Assembly: GCA_003517725.1 (NCBI GenBank)
Contig: DOZZ01000064.1
Coordinates: 1 to 25,302, forward strand
Length of the DNA stretch: 25,302 bases
Source of the DNA: Bryobacterales bacterium
GTDB lineage: Bacteria > Acidobacteriota > Terriglobia > Bryobacterales > Bryobacteraceae
Direction of reading: 5' to 3'
A program made the translations under genes and the position numbers. The notes beneath the pieces were generated by a model. The model ran no database searches. It worked only from the letters and a program-made list of their open reading frames with translations, and was not told where the DNA came from. This document shows positions 1 to 8,156 of this stretch, piece after piece (positions within the stretch are counted from its first letter, which is position 1; every line of letters starts with the position of its first letter).

Positions 1-54
1 CGCGAACAGTATCTGACGCGGCCCGCGCTGCGCCTGATCCGTCCGCTGACGTAA
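1..54 (+). CDS. 3' end of an unidentified upstream gene (partial)
   Basis: Frame 1 is open from the window edge to a TAA at 52-54 and encodes 17 residues ending in LRLIRPLT. The high-GC codon use resembles the next gene. Only 7 nt separate the stop from the next ATG, and that gap carries the next gene's Shine-Dalgarno sequence, so this is probably the preceding member of the same operon. Too little is present to name a family, and a chance open frame cannot be excluded. Confidence 0.5.
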   Translation, partial: REQYLTRPALRLIRPLT

Positions 55-61
55 GGACCGT

Positions 62-2800
62 ATGGATTCCCGCTGGATCAAATGGAGCGCGGCCGGGTTC
101 GTCCTGCTGCTGGTCAACACCGGCTACCTGGTGGGATTTCCCGCCCCGACGCTGGTGTACGTCGCCAACGTTCTATTGCATCTGGGGCTGGGCGTTGCGT
201 TGACCGTGGCGGCGCTGTTCCTGCTGAAACGCATTCCGGCGCTCGGCGCGTTTGTGTTCGCCTCGGCCGTGGGCCTGGTGATCGCGGTGATCGGCAACAC
301 CTACAACCACCGCTGGGTACTGTGGCTGCATGTGCTGATCGGCGTCGCCTCGCTGGGGCTTCTGATTCCGTGGGTGCGGACCCAAAACCGCACGGTGCAG
401 CGCGCGTTCGCTGGCGGTTGCGCGGCACTGCTGCTGCTCTCTGGCGCCGGCTGGATTTATCGCAAGGTGCTGCCGGATCGCGCCGATCGCATCGTGAATC
501 CGTTGACCGCGCCGGTCTCGATGGAGGGCGAAGGCGGCGGCCCGAAATCGCCCTTCTTTCCTTCTTCTTCGAAGACCAATGTCGGCGGCCGCATCCCCTC
601 CAACTTTTTCATGGACTCGAAGGTCTGCGGCGACTGTCATCACGACATTTACCAGCAGTGGAACAGTTCGGCGCACCATTTCGCGTCGTTCAACAATCAG
701 TTTTATCGCAAGGCCATCGAGTACATGCAGGACACCCAGGGCACCACGCAGCCGAGTAAATGGTGCGCCGGCTGCCACGATCACGCCCTGCTGTTCAACG
801 GCAGTTGGGAAAAGCCGGTCAAGGAACAGATCGACACGCCCGAAGCGCAGAACGGGCTGGGCTGCATGTCGTGCCACTCCATCGTGCACGTCAGCAGTTC
901 CATGGGCAATGGCGACTTCACCATGGAGTATCCCCCCCTGCACGATCTGGCCAACAGCCGCAACAAGGCCATCAAGGCGCTGGTCAATTACGTGACGTAC
1001 CTGGACCCGGGGCCGCACAAGCGCACTTTCCTAAAGCCTTTTATGCGCGGTGAAAACTCCGCGGAATTTTGCTCCGCCTGCCACAAGGTGCACATGGACG
1101 TTCCGGTGAACAACTATCGCTGGTTCCGCGGCTTTAACGACTATGACAACTGGCAGGCCAGCGGCGTCTCGGGCCAGGGCGCACGGTCGTTTTATTACCC
1201 GCCCAAAACCGCCGCGTGCGGCGGTTGCCATATGCCGCTGGTGGCGTCGAACGACCCCGGCAACCGCGGCGGCAAGGTTCATTCGCATCGCTTTCCTGCC
1301 GCCAACACGGCGCTGCCGCTGGTCAACGGCGACCAGGCGCAGATGGAGGCGACGCTGAAGTTCCTGCAGTCGGGCTTCATGAGCGTCGATATTTTCGCGG
1401 CTGCTCCGGAGTCCGACCAGCCTGCCGGGACCGAGATGCGGCGCGTGGCGGCCGACGTGCCCAAGGCCGAATCCGGCATGGCCGTGGGCGAGGAGGCCGA
1501 GCAGTCCGGTCCCGCGTTTCTGCGCGAAGTGGGCGAGATCGCCGCGCCGCTGGATCACGCCGGCACTGCGCTGCAACCGGGTTCCACGGTGCGCCTGGAC
1601 GTGGTGGTACGGACGAAAAAGATCGGCCACTTCTTCCCGGGCGGCACCATCGACTCCGACGACGTGTGGCTGGAACTGAAGGGCGCCGATGCCGCCGGAA
1701 AACCCATCTTCTGGAGCGGCTCGGTTGACGATAATGGCAAGGGGCCGGTGCATGCCGGAGCGCACTTCTATCGCGCGTACCAATTGGACGCCGAGGGCAA
1801 CGAGATCAACAAGCGCAACGCGTGGCAGGCCCGCAGCGTGCTCTACGTGCGCCTGATTCCGCCGGGCGCCGCAGACGTGGCCCATTTCCGCGTGAAGATT
1901 CCGAAGGACGCCAAGGGGCCGCTGACCTTTACGGCGAAGCTCAATTACCGCAAGTTCACGCGCTACTACACGCAGTTCTCCTACGCCGGGAAGCCTAAGC
2001 CGGGGCAGGATCCGAAGCTGCTGAATATCGACTCGAACGGCCTGGAATATTCGTTCGATCCGGCCAATATTCCGCGCAACGTCTCGGGCAAAATCAAAGA
2101 CCGCATCCCGGATTTACCGATTGTGACCATTGCGCAGTCGGCCGTGACGCTGCCGCTAGGCGCCGCGCGCTGGACGCCGGTGGTCCGCCGGCCCGACCGC
2201 GAACGCTGGAACGATTACGGCATCGGTCTGCTGCTGCAAGGCGATCTGAAGGGCGCCGAATGGGCCTTCCGCAAAGTGACCGAAGCCGAGCCGGGCTATG
2301 CCGACGGCTGGCTGAACGTGGCCCGTGCGCTAATTCAAGAAGGCGAGACGGATGCGGCGAAGCCGTTCCTCTCGAAAGCTCTGGCGATCGATTCCTCGCT
2401 GGCGCGGATTCACTTTTTCCAGGCTATGGTCGAGAAGTCCGACGGCGATTACGATGCCGCGCTGCGATCGCTTGGCACGGTAGTAGCAGCCTATCCGCGC
2501 GATCGCGTGGCGTTGAACCAGATGGCGCGCGTGCAGTTTCTAAAACGCGATTATGCCGGCGCGCTGAAGACGCTCGACCGCGTGTCGCTGGTGGATCCCG
2601 AAGATTTGCAGATGCACTATACGCGCATGCTCTGTTACCGCGGCCTGGGCGAACGTGACAAAGCGGCGTATGAGGAGAAGCTGTTCCGGCGCTTCAAGGC
2701 CGAAGAGTCGTCGCAATCGATCACCGCCAAACGGCGCATGCTGAGCCCCGAAGACAACAACGAGCGCCAACCCATCCACGAACACGAAAGTTCCTTATGA
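62..2800 (+). CDS. Membrane-anchored pentahaem c-type cytochrome with C-terminal TPR repeats
   Basis: The 912-aa protein starts at an ATG 4 nt after AAGGA. Residues about 10-132 form roughly five hydrophobic segments, some containing His (H40, H90). The following domain carries five CxxCH haem motifs at residues 189, 235, 268, 337 and 386. The first lies in a CGDCH...Y..W..S.H context typical of cytochrome c554-like multihaem proteins. Around residues 505-660 a beta-rich domain contains GHFFPGG, a pattern common in such cytochromes. Residues about 712-880 are TPR-like helical repeats. The haem domain should be extracytoplasmic because cytochrome c maturation occurs there. The gene overlaps the FG-GAP/ASPIC gene by 4 nt (ATGA), so the two are translationally coupled. 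Likely role: electron transfer or a surface complex with its partner. The redox substrate cannot be told from sequence. Confidence 0.88.
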   Translation: MDSRWIKWSAAGFVLLLVNTGYLVGFPAPTLVYVANVLLHLGLGVALTVAALFLLKRIPALGAFVFASAVGLVIAVIGNTYNHRWVLWLHVLIGVASLGLLIPWVRTQNRTVQRAFAGGCAALLLLSGAGWIYRKVLPDRADRIVNPLTAPVSMEGEGGGPKSPFFPSSSKTNVGGRIPSNFFMDSKVCGDCHHDIYQQWNSSAHHFASFNNQFYRKAIEYMQDTQGTTQPSKWCAGCHDHALLFNGSWEKPVKEQIDTPEAQNGLGCMSCHSIVHVSSSMGNGDFTMEYPPLHDLANSRNKAIKALVNYVTYLDPGPHKRTFLKPFMRGENSAEFCSACHKVHMDVPVNNYRWFRGFNDYDNWQASGVSGQGARSFYYPPKTAACGGCHMPLVASNDPGNRGGKVHSHRFPAANTALPLVNGDQAQMEATLKFLQSGFMSVDIFAAAPESDQPAGTEMRRVAADVPKAESGMAVGEEAEQSGPAFLREVGEIAAPLDHAGTALQPGSTVRLDVVVRTKKIGHFFPGGTIDSDDVWLELKGADAAGKPIFWSGSVDDNGKGPVHAGAHFYRAYQLDAEGNEINKRNAWQARSVLYVRLIPPGAADVAHFRVKIPKDAKGPLTFTAKLNYRKFTRYYTQFSYAGKPKPGQDPKLLNIDSNGLEYSFDPANIPRNVSGKIKDRIPDLPIVTIAQSAVTLPLGAARWTPVVRRPDRERWNDYGIGLLLQGDLKGAEWAFRKVTEAEPGYADGWLNVARALIQEGETDAAKPFLSKALAIDSSLARIHFFQAMVEKSDGDYDAALRSLGTVVAAYPRDRVALNQMARVQFLKRDYAGALKTLDRVSLVDPEDLQMHYTRMLCYRGLGERDKAAYEEKLFRRFKAEESSQSITAKRRMLSPEDNNERQPIHEHESSL

Positions 2801-4455
2801 AGTACATCGCAATATTCTTAGCGGCCGCGCTGTGCCTGGCCCTCGGCCTGGCTGCCACGGCTCCGGCGCCGGCGGTCCATTTCACCAACGTGACCACCGC
2901 GGCCGGCATCCATTTTCAACATCACAATGGCAAGTTCGGCAAGAAATATCTGCCCGAGACCATGGGCTCCGGTTGTGCCTTCGTCGACCTGGATGGCGAT
3001 GGCTATCCGGACATCGTGCTCTTGAACGGCAAAGACTGGAAGCCCAGCGGCCACAAGTATTTTCCCGGGTATTATCACAACAACAAGAACGGCACGTTCA
3101 CCGACGTCACGCGGGGCAGCGGCCTGGACGTCGAGATGTACGCGATGGGGATCGCCGTGGCCGACTACGACAACGACGGCCGGCCCGACATCTACATCAC
3201 GGCGCTCGATGGCGACCATTTGTTCCATAACGAGGGAAATGGCAAATTCCGCGACGTGACGGCGCAGTCGGGCATCAAGAATGCCGCCTTCGGCACCAGC
3301 GCCGCGTGGTTCGACTACGACAATGACGGCAAGCCGGACCTGTTCGTCGCCAACTACATTCAGTGGACGCCGGCGAATGATCTGTGGTGCTCGCTTGATG
3401 GCAGGACTAAGTCGTACTGCACGCCGGAATCGTCCAAAGGCTCGCCCAACCGGCTGTTTCACAATCTGGGGAATGGCCGTTTTGAAGATGTCACCAAGAA
3501 GGCCGGCCTGTACGACACCACCAGCAAATCACTCGGCGTGACGGTGCTCGACTATAACGGCGATGGCTTTGCCGATCTGTTTATCAGCAACGACACGCAG
3601 CCCAACAAGCTCTATCGCAACAACAAGAACGGCACGTTTACCGAAGAGGGCGTGTCGGCCGGCGTGGCGTTCGGCGAAGATGGCGTGGCGCGCGGCGCGA
3701 TGGGGGTCGATTGGGCCGACTATGACCGCTCAGGGCGACCTTCGCTGCTGGTCGGCAACTTCTCGAACCAGATGATGGGGCTCTATCACAACGAAGGCAA
3801 CGGGCTGTTTGTGGACGAAGCGCCGTCCTCCACGGTGGGACGCGCCAGCCTGTTGAGCCTGACGTTTGGCGCGTTCTTCTTCGATTACGACCTCGACGGC
3901 TACCCCGATATTCTGGCGGCCAACGGCCACACCGAGGTCGAGATCGGCCGGGTGCAGCCCAAGGTGCGCTATGAAGAGCCGCCACTTTTGTTCCGCAACG
4001 TGGCCAAGGGCCATTTCGAGAACGCCAGCAACGCGGTGGGCGCGGACTTCGCGCGGCCCATCGTGGCCCGCGGCGCCGCCTACGCCGACTTCGACCGCGA
4101 TGGCGATCTGGACGTCCTCCTGACGACTAACGATGGGCCGCCCGTGCTGCTGCGCAATGATGGGGGCAATCGCAATCACTGGCTCAATGTGCGGCTGGCC
4201 GGGACTAAGTCGAACCGCAGCGGACTGGACGCCGTGGTGCGCATCGAGAGCGCCGGGGGCAAGCAGTGGAACATGGTGCGCAGCGGAGGCAGCTACTGCT
4301 CGCAGAGCGATCTGGCGCTGACGTTCGGATTAGGCGCCGATACAGTGGTGAGAGCCATTCAGGTGGAATGGCCCAGCGGCAAACGACAGAGCTTTCTGAA
4401 TGTGCCGGCGAACCAATTCCTGACTATCAACGAAACCAGCGGTATCGCGCGGTAG
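2797..4455 (+). CDS. Secreted FG-GAP/VCBS repeat protein with ASPIC/UnbV domain (CRTAC1-like)
   Basis: The 552-aa protein begins with a signal peptide (residues 1 to about 22, hydrophobic core after MKYIA). Seven calcium-binding-type DxDxDG repeats start near residues 64, 123, 173, 252, 308, 363 and 431, which suggests a seven-bladed beta-propeller. The fifth repeat is degenerate (DYDRSGRPS), losing an Asp and the Gly spacing. Residues about 461-545 match the ASPIC/UnbV domain (HWLNVRL start, GGSYCSQSD, VEWPSGKRQ). The start overlaps the stop of the cytochrome gene (ATGA), indicating coupling. Such pairs recur in Acidobacteria and Planctomycetes as presumed cell-surface or periplasmic proteins of unknown biochemical role. 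A 21-bp exact repeat (3078-3098 and 3618-3638) reflects two near-identical blade segments. Confidence 0.9.
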   Translation: MKYIAIFLAAALCLALGLAATAPAPAVHFTNVTTAAGIHFQHHNGKFGKKYLPETMGSGCAFVDLDGDGYPDIVLLNGKDWKPSGHKYFPGYYHNNKNGTFTDVTRGSGLDVEMYAMGIAVADYDNDGRPDIYITALDGDHLFHNEGNGKFRDVTAQSGIKNAAFGTSAAWFDYDNDGKPDLFVANYIQWTPANDLWCSLDGRTKSYCTPESSKGSPNRLFHNLGNGRFEDVTKKAGLYDTTSKSLGVTVLDYNGDGFADLFISNDTQPNKLYRNNKNGTFTEEGVSAGVAFGEDGVARGAMGVDWADYDRSGRPSLLVGNFSNQMMGLYHNEGNGLFVDEAPSSTVGRASLLSLTFGAFFFDYDLDGYPDILAANGHTEVEIGRVQPKVRYEEPPLLFRNVAKGHFENASNAVGADFARPIVARGAAYADFDRDGDLDVLLTTNDGPPVLLRNDGGNRNHWLNVRLAGTKSNRSGLDAVVRIESAGGKQWNMVRSGGSYCSQSDLALTFGLGADTVVRAIQVEWPSGKRQSFLNVPANQFLTINETSGIAR

Positions 4456-4489
4456 CGACTTAGCGTTGGCGCGCGGTTGAGACGCGTCA

Positions 4490-4505
4490 GTCGCATCGAT
4501 GCAAC
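4490..4505. promoter_or_regulatory. Imperfect 16-bp palindrome with perfect GCATCGATGC core
   Basis: GTCGCATCGATGCAAC is self-complementary except for one mismatched pair, and its inner 10 bp (4493-4502) are perfect. An 8-bp palindrome, GACGCGTC, lies just upstream at 4481-4488. Both sit in the untranslated space between the ASPIC gene and the phage cassette, where an operator for the cassette would be expected. A TATATT hexamer (4511-4516) follows, but no matching -35 is visible. The function is inferred from position only. Confidence 0.3.
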
Positions 4506-4571
4506 GCCAGTATATTCAGCGTCACGCGCTTTCGACCTCCTATTTTCCTTTTGCAATCACGGGTTTAAGTT

Positions 4572-4623
4572 AGTCCTCCCGAGAGGCGTGGACTCTCGAT
4601 GTTAGTTTCTGAATCGAGAGGAG
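4572..4623 (+). promoter_or_regulatory. Leader with mutually exclusive hairpins overlapping the first cassette ribosome binding site
   Basis: CTCTCG at 4593-4598 can pair either with CGAGAG upstream (4580-4585) or, extended to CTCTCGAT (4593-4600), with ATCGAGAG downstream (4613-4620). The downstream 8-bp stem has a 12-nt loop and includes most of the Shine-Dalgarno GAGAGGAG (4616-4623) of the TTG start at 4629. The two stems cannot form together. This looks like a translational switch, but neither folding energy nor conservation has been computed. Confidence 0.4.
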
Positions 4624-4628
4624 TCACG

Positions 4629-4829
4629 TTGGATAAACCCAAACGAAAAAAACTCACGACGGCGGAGTTGATCGAGAGGGCTATCGAGAATATGGAACAG
4701 AAGCTGGACAAGGAAGGCGTCAAAGCTAGTGTCGGCGACCTCATCCGTTTGCTCCAGCTTCAGAAAGATTTGGGTTTCGACCAGCCCAAACAGGTCACCG
4801 TTCGATGGGTCGAGAAGAACGAGAAATAG
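4629..4829 (+). CDS. Short terminase small-subunit-like protein
   Basis: The first gene of the cassette lies directly before the large terminase and overlaps it by 25 nt. The preferred start is TTG 4629, which has GAGAGGAG 5 nt upstream and gives 66 aa. An in-frame ATG at 4599 would give 76 aa but has poor ribosome-binding-site spacing and lies inside a hairpin. The protein is basic at the N-terminus (DKPKRKK) and then largely helical, with VGDLIRLLQLQKDLG followed by PKQVTVRWVE. Helical segments of this kind occur in the C-terminal parts of small terminases. No helix-turn-helix DNA-binding domain is evident, and the length is well below typical TerS. The assignment rests mainly on position; a small regulatory protein is the alternative. 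Confidence 0.55.
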   Translation: MDKPKRKKLTTAELIERAIENMEQKLDKEGVKASVGDLIRLLQLQKDLGFDQPKQVTVRWVEKNEK

Positions 4830-6088
4830 TTTACGTTCCCCTACCTTCACAGAGACTATTTCACGGATGCGACGAGAGATTCAAGGGATTTTCGGGACCC
4901 ATCGGGTCGGGTAAAAGTCAGGCGCTGTGTCAGGAGGCGATCCGGCTCAGTTATCAAAACCCCGGGCGCATGGGGCTGATAGGCGCGCCGACGTTTCCGA
5001 TGCTGCGAGATTCAACGCAGGCGGCGCTGTTTGAGGTATTGGAACGCAACCACATTCCATTTGATTTCAACCGTTCCGAAAATGTATTGACGATGCGGGA
5101 CACCGGTTCACGGATTCTGTTCCGTTCGCTGGATGACTTCGAGCGGTTGCGCGGCACTAACCTGGCCTGGTTTGGCGTGGATGAGTTGACCTATACGCAG
5201 GAAGCTGCGTGGATGCGTCTGGAGGGCAGGTTGCGGGATCCGCAGGCGACACGCCTTTCGGGCTTCGCGGTGTGGACTCCGAAGGGCTACGACTGGGTCT
5301 ATCGGCGCTTCATCGAAGACACGCCAAAGGACTACCGGGCGATACTGGCCAGGCCGCGAGAGAACTGTTATCTGCTGGATCAGATTCCGGATTTCTACGA
5401 CCGCCTGAAACACAGCTACGACGAGAACTTCTACCAGCAGGAGGTGATGGGCGAGTACCTGAATGCACAGGGCGGCCGGGTGTACCAGGCATTCGATCGG
5501 CTCGATCACGTGACCTCGGTGCTGTGCGATGCGGCGTTGCCGCTGCTGTGGGCGCTCGACTTTAACGTGGACCCCATGAGCTCGGTGGTGGTGCAGCAGT
5601 CGGACGGCATTCGGGTAGTGGATGAGATTGTGCTGCGGCGGTCCACGACGCTCCAGGCGTGCCAGGAGTTCTGTAGCCGTTATGGGAAACATCAGCGGAA
5701 CCTGACGATTTATGGCGACGCGGCAGGGCAGCACATGCAAACAACGGGCTCTTCGGACTACGAGATCGTGCAGAACTACTTCAGCGAGTTTTACGACGGT
5801 CGGGTGCTGTTGAAAGTGCCACGCAGCAACCCGTCGGTGCGGGACCGGGTGAGCCTGATGAACGCCAAGTTAAAGAACAGCGAGGGGCGCGTAGAAATGG
5901 TGATGGATACGCGCTGCCGCGAGTTGATTAAGGATTTCGAGCAGGTGAGTTACAAGCCGGACACGATGGTTGTGGACAAAGACAAAGACCACGCGCGCAC
6001 CCACCTGACCGACGCACTAGGTTACCTGGTCTGGCAGGAATACCGGGTGAACCGCCCCATCGGGCCGCGTGGGAATCCCCTGTTCTGA
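4805..6088 (+). CDS. terL: Phage terminase large subunit (ATPase/nuclease)
   Basis: The 427-aa protein is the DNA-packaging motor. The N-terminal ATPase has Walker A GPIGSGKS at residues 31-38, an RGTN segment at 116-119 and Walker B LAWFGVDE at 120-127. The C-terminal RNase H-fold nuclease has the expected acidic residues in LDFNVDP (D252), GDAAG (D305) and HLTDALGY (D403). Length and motif order are normal for TerL of tailed phages. The ATG start overlaps the upstream small gene, with only a weak AGG 10 nt before it, suggesting coupling. The stop overlaps an ATG that opens a 10-codon reading frame leading to the portal start. Nothing is missing, so the protein should be active. Confidence 0.93.
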   Translation: MGREEREIVYVPLPSQRLFHGCDERFKGFSGPIGSGKSQALCQEAIRLSYQNPGRMGLIGAPTFPMLRDSTQAALFEVLERNHIPFDFNRSENVLTMRDTGSRILFRSLDDFERLRGTNLAWFGVDELTYTQEAAWMRLEGRLRDPQATRLSGFAVWTPKGYDWVYRRFIEDTPKDYRAILARPRENCYLLDQIPDFYDRLKHSYDENFYQQEVMGEYLNAQGGRVYQAFDRLDHVTSVLCDAALPLLWALDFNVDPMSSVVVQQSDGIRVVDEIVLRRSTTLQACQEFCSRYGKHQRNLTIYGDAAGQHMQTTGSSDYEIVQNYFSEFYDGRVLLKVPRSNPSVRDRVSLMNAKLKNSEGRVEMVMDTRCRELIKDFEQVSYKPDTMVVDKDKDHARTHLTDALGYLVWQEYRVNRPIGPRGNPLF

Positions 6089-6116
6089 TGGCGCGGAAAA
6101 AAGCGAGGAGAGGCAT

Positions 6117-7520
6117 TTGACGATTCGGCAGATCGACCGGGAGCATCCGGAGTTTCAGGCCAGCCGTAGATTGTGGAAGCGCTACCAGGACCTGTACGCG
6201 GGCGGCGAGCGGCTGCGGGCCAATGCGGCGGAATACCTGGTGCGGCGGCACAAAGAGCCGGGTGACGTGTATCTGGAGCGCCTGGCCCGCGTATTCTACG
6301 AAAACTATATCGGCTCGATTATCGACTGGTATTCGGCGACGCTGATGCGGCGGGAGCCGCTGCTGCAGTTCGACGGGAACGACGATCCGGGGCGGCAGTT
6401 TTTCGCCGAGTTGGTGACCGACTGCGATTTGAAGGGCACCAGCCTGACGGAGTTCTTCCGGCGGCAGTTGAGCCAGGCGCTGGTGTGCGGACGGTCCTTT
6501 CTGGTGGTGGATTTTCCGCGGGTGAACGGGCCGGTGGCGACGCGGGCGGAAGAAGACGCCATGGGCCATTCGCGCGCCTTTCTGACGGAGTACTCGCCCG
6601 AAGAAGTCATCAACTGGTGCTATGACGACGGCGGCGCGCTGGAGTGGATGGTGCTGCGCACGTCGACTCTGCGGCAAGACCGCGTGGAAGACGCGGGCTG
6701 GCGGCGTTTGACGCGCTGGATTTACTACGACCGCGAGAACTTCCAAATCTACGAGCAGGATGAGCAGCCCAAAAGGCCCGGTTCGAACCAACTGGCGCTG
6801 GTGGCGGAGGGGCGGCACGGCTTCGCGGCACAGCAGCGCGTGCCGGTGTTCGAACTGAAGCTGAGCGAGGGGCTGTGGCTGATGAACAAGACGGCCCTGC
6901 TGCAGATGGAGCACTTCAATAAGTCGAACGCGCTGGGCTGGGCGTTGACCATGGGCCTGTTCGCTTCTCCCGTGATCTATAGCGACCGGGAGTGGAACCA
7001 GATTGTGGGCGAGTCGTACTTCATCCAGCTTGGGCCGGATGACAAATTCGGGTGGGCCGAACCGAGCGGGAACGTCTTCCAGATCGCGGCGGAAAACCTG
7101 GTGCGACTGAAGGACGAAATCTACCGCGTGTCCTATCTGACCAACCAGACTAGCGGACGCGTCGAGTCCGGGTCAGGCCAGTCGGGGTTTAGTAAGCGCA
7201 TGGATTTTGGCGTGACCCAGGACATTCTGCGGGCTTACGGCGACGTCGTGAAGGAGCTGATGCGGCGGGTGCTGGTGAGTATCGCGACGGCGCGGCAGGA
7301 CACCCTCACGATCGACGTCTCGGGGATGAACGAGTTCGACATCGAAGACTTCGGCGCGGAGCTAACGAACGCTAAGCAGCTGCTGGATCTAGGCATCGAG
7401 AGCCCCACGTTGAAGAAGCAGTTATTCAAAAAGATCGCACTGAAATATTTCTGCGATTCGCGGCAGGAGATCAAAAACCAGATCGCACAGGAGATCGACA
7501 GCAGTCTGGGCGGGCTTTAA
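6117..7520 (+). CDS. Phage portal protein
   Basis: The protein lies directly after terL and has typical portal size and composition. From the TTG at 6117 it is 467 aa; GAGGAG lies 6 nt upstream. A GTG at 6069 would add 16 residues and overlap terL but lacks a ribosome-binding site. The N-terminal half has the pattern of DUF4055/SPP1-type portals: LVRRHKEPGDVYLERLARVF, then IDWYSATLMRREP, then FFRRQLSQALVCGRSFLVVD. The C-terminal part includes SGQSGFSKRMDF and a long helical tail. Portals form the dodecameric ring at the head vertex through which TerL packs DNA and to which the tail connects. The identification rests on position, size and overall pattern; I cannot name the exact family with certainty. 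Confidence 0.82.
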   Translation: MTIRQIDREHPEFQASRRLWKRYQDLYAGGERLRANAAEYLVRRHKEPGDVYLERLARVFYENYIGSIIDWYSATLMRREPLLQFDGNDDPGRQFFAELVTDCDLKGTSLTEFFRRQLSQALVCGRSFLVVDFPRVNGPVATRAEEDAMGHSRAFLTEYSPEEVINWCYDDGGALEWMVLRTSTLRQDRVEDAGWRRLTRWIYYDRENFQIYEQDEQPKRPGSNQLALVAEGRHGFAAQQRVPVFELKLSEGLWLMNKTALLQMEHFNKSNALGWALTMGLFASPVIYSDREWNQIVGESYFIQLGPDDKFGWAEPSGNVFQIAAENLVRLKDEIYRVSYLTNQTSGRVESGSGQSGFSKRMDFGVTQDILRAYGDVVKELMRRVLVSIATARQDTLTIDVSGMNEFDIEDFGAELTNAKQLLDLGIESPTLKKQLFKKIALKYFCDSRQEIKNQIAQEIDSSLGGL

Positions 7521-7528
7521 GGAGACAC

Positions 7529-8101
7529 ATGGACGATTCACACAACGAAAACTCAATGCAGGTGGACGTGCAGGCAGTGGTGCAGCAGGCCATCCAGGAG
7601 TACATGCGGCAGGACACCACGCGGCGGGAGCCGGCCTACAAGGCGGAGCTGCAGGAGGAGCGGCGGCGGCGGGAACAGCTGGAACGCCGGCTGAACACGC
7701 TGGTCGAAGAGAACAAGCACGCGCGCAAGATCGCGGAAGAGGCTGAACGCGGGTCGGCAATCCGCGCCGAGTTGCAACAGAACGGCGTGGTGAAGATCGA
7801 CCTGGCCTACAAAGCCGTGCAGGACGGCATTGTGCGCGGCGAAGACGGGCGGTTGCAGGCGAAGACAGATCAGGGCGAGGTGCCGCTGCGGGAATACATC
7901 AGCGACTTCGTGGCCCAGAATCCGGAGTTTTTGCCGGCGCGCATTTCGGGCGGGTCGGGAGTCACGGGCGCGCATAAGGCGCCGGTGACGAGCGGGGGCA
8001 TCGACGTCGAAAAGATCGGTCCGGGCATGAGCAAGGACGATCTGGAGCGAGCCAGACAAGAGATTTTACGAGTTGCGTCCCAGAGTCTTCGGGGCGTGTA
8101 G
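7529..8101 (+). CDS. Phage scaffold-like protein
   Basis: The 190-aa, highly charged protein sits between portal and coat, the usual site of a scaffold gene. AAGGAG lies 5 nt before its ATG. Residues about 35-85 are rich in Glu, Arg and Gln with heptad-like spacing (ELQEERRRREQLERRLNTL), indicating a coiled coil. The C-terminus is basic and helical (SKDDLERARQEILRVASQSL), as in scaffolds that bind the coat protein. No capsid protease domain is present here or elsewhere in the cassette. This fits a P22-type head that assembles around a removable scaffold. Confidence 0.75.
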   Translation: MDDSHNENSMQVDVQAVVQQAIQEYMRQDTTRREPAYKAELQEERRRREQLERRLNTLVEENKHARKIAEEAERGSAIRAELQQNGVVKIDLAYKAVQDGIVRGEDGRLQAKTDQGEVPLREYISDFVAQNPEFLPARISGGSGVTGAHKAPVTSGGIDVEKIGPGMSKDDLERARQEILRVASQSLRGV

Positions 8102-8156
8102 GGGCAACAGCAGGAGGCTCCAACCACTTGCCTGTTGAAGGAGAAGAAAGAGCAGA

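Noticed and set aside
173..1018. Long minus-strand open frames opposite the cytochrome and other genes
   Set aside because: They are typical antisense shadows in high-GC coding DNA, Arg/His-rich, with no recognisable domains, opposite well-supported genes.
3078..3638. 21-bp direct repeat in the FG-GAP gene as a mobile or recombination repeat
   Set aside because: It encodes the same NNKNGTF blade segment in two propeller repeats, so protein repeat structure explains it.
4511..4516. TATATT as a -10 promoter element for the cassette
   Set aside because: No -35-like hexamer lies 16-18 nt upstream and no extended -10 TG is present.
6088..6120. Ten-codon frame between terL and portal (ATG overlapping the terL stop, TGA overlapping the portal TTG)
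   Set aside because: It would couple translation neatly, but it is too short and basic to judge; more likely it is a by-product of the Shine-Dalgarno region.
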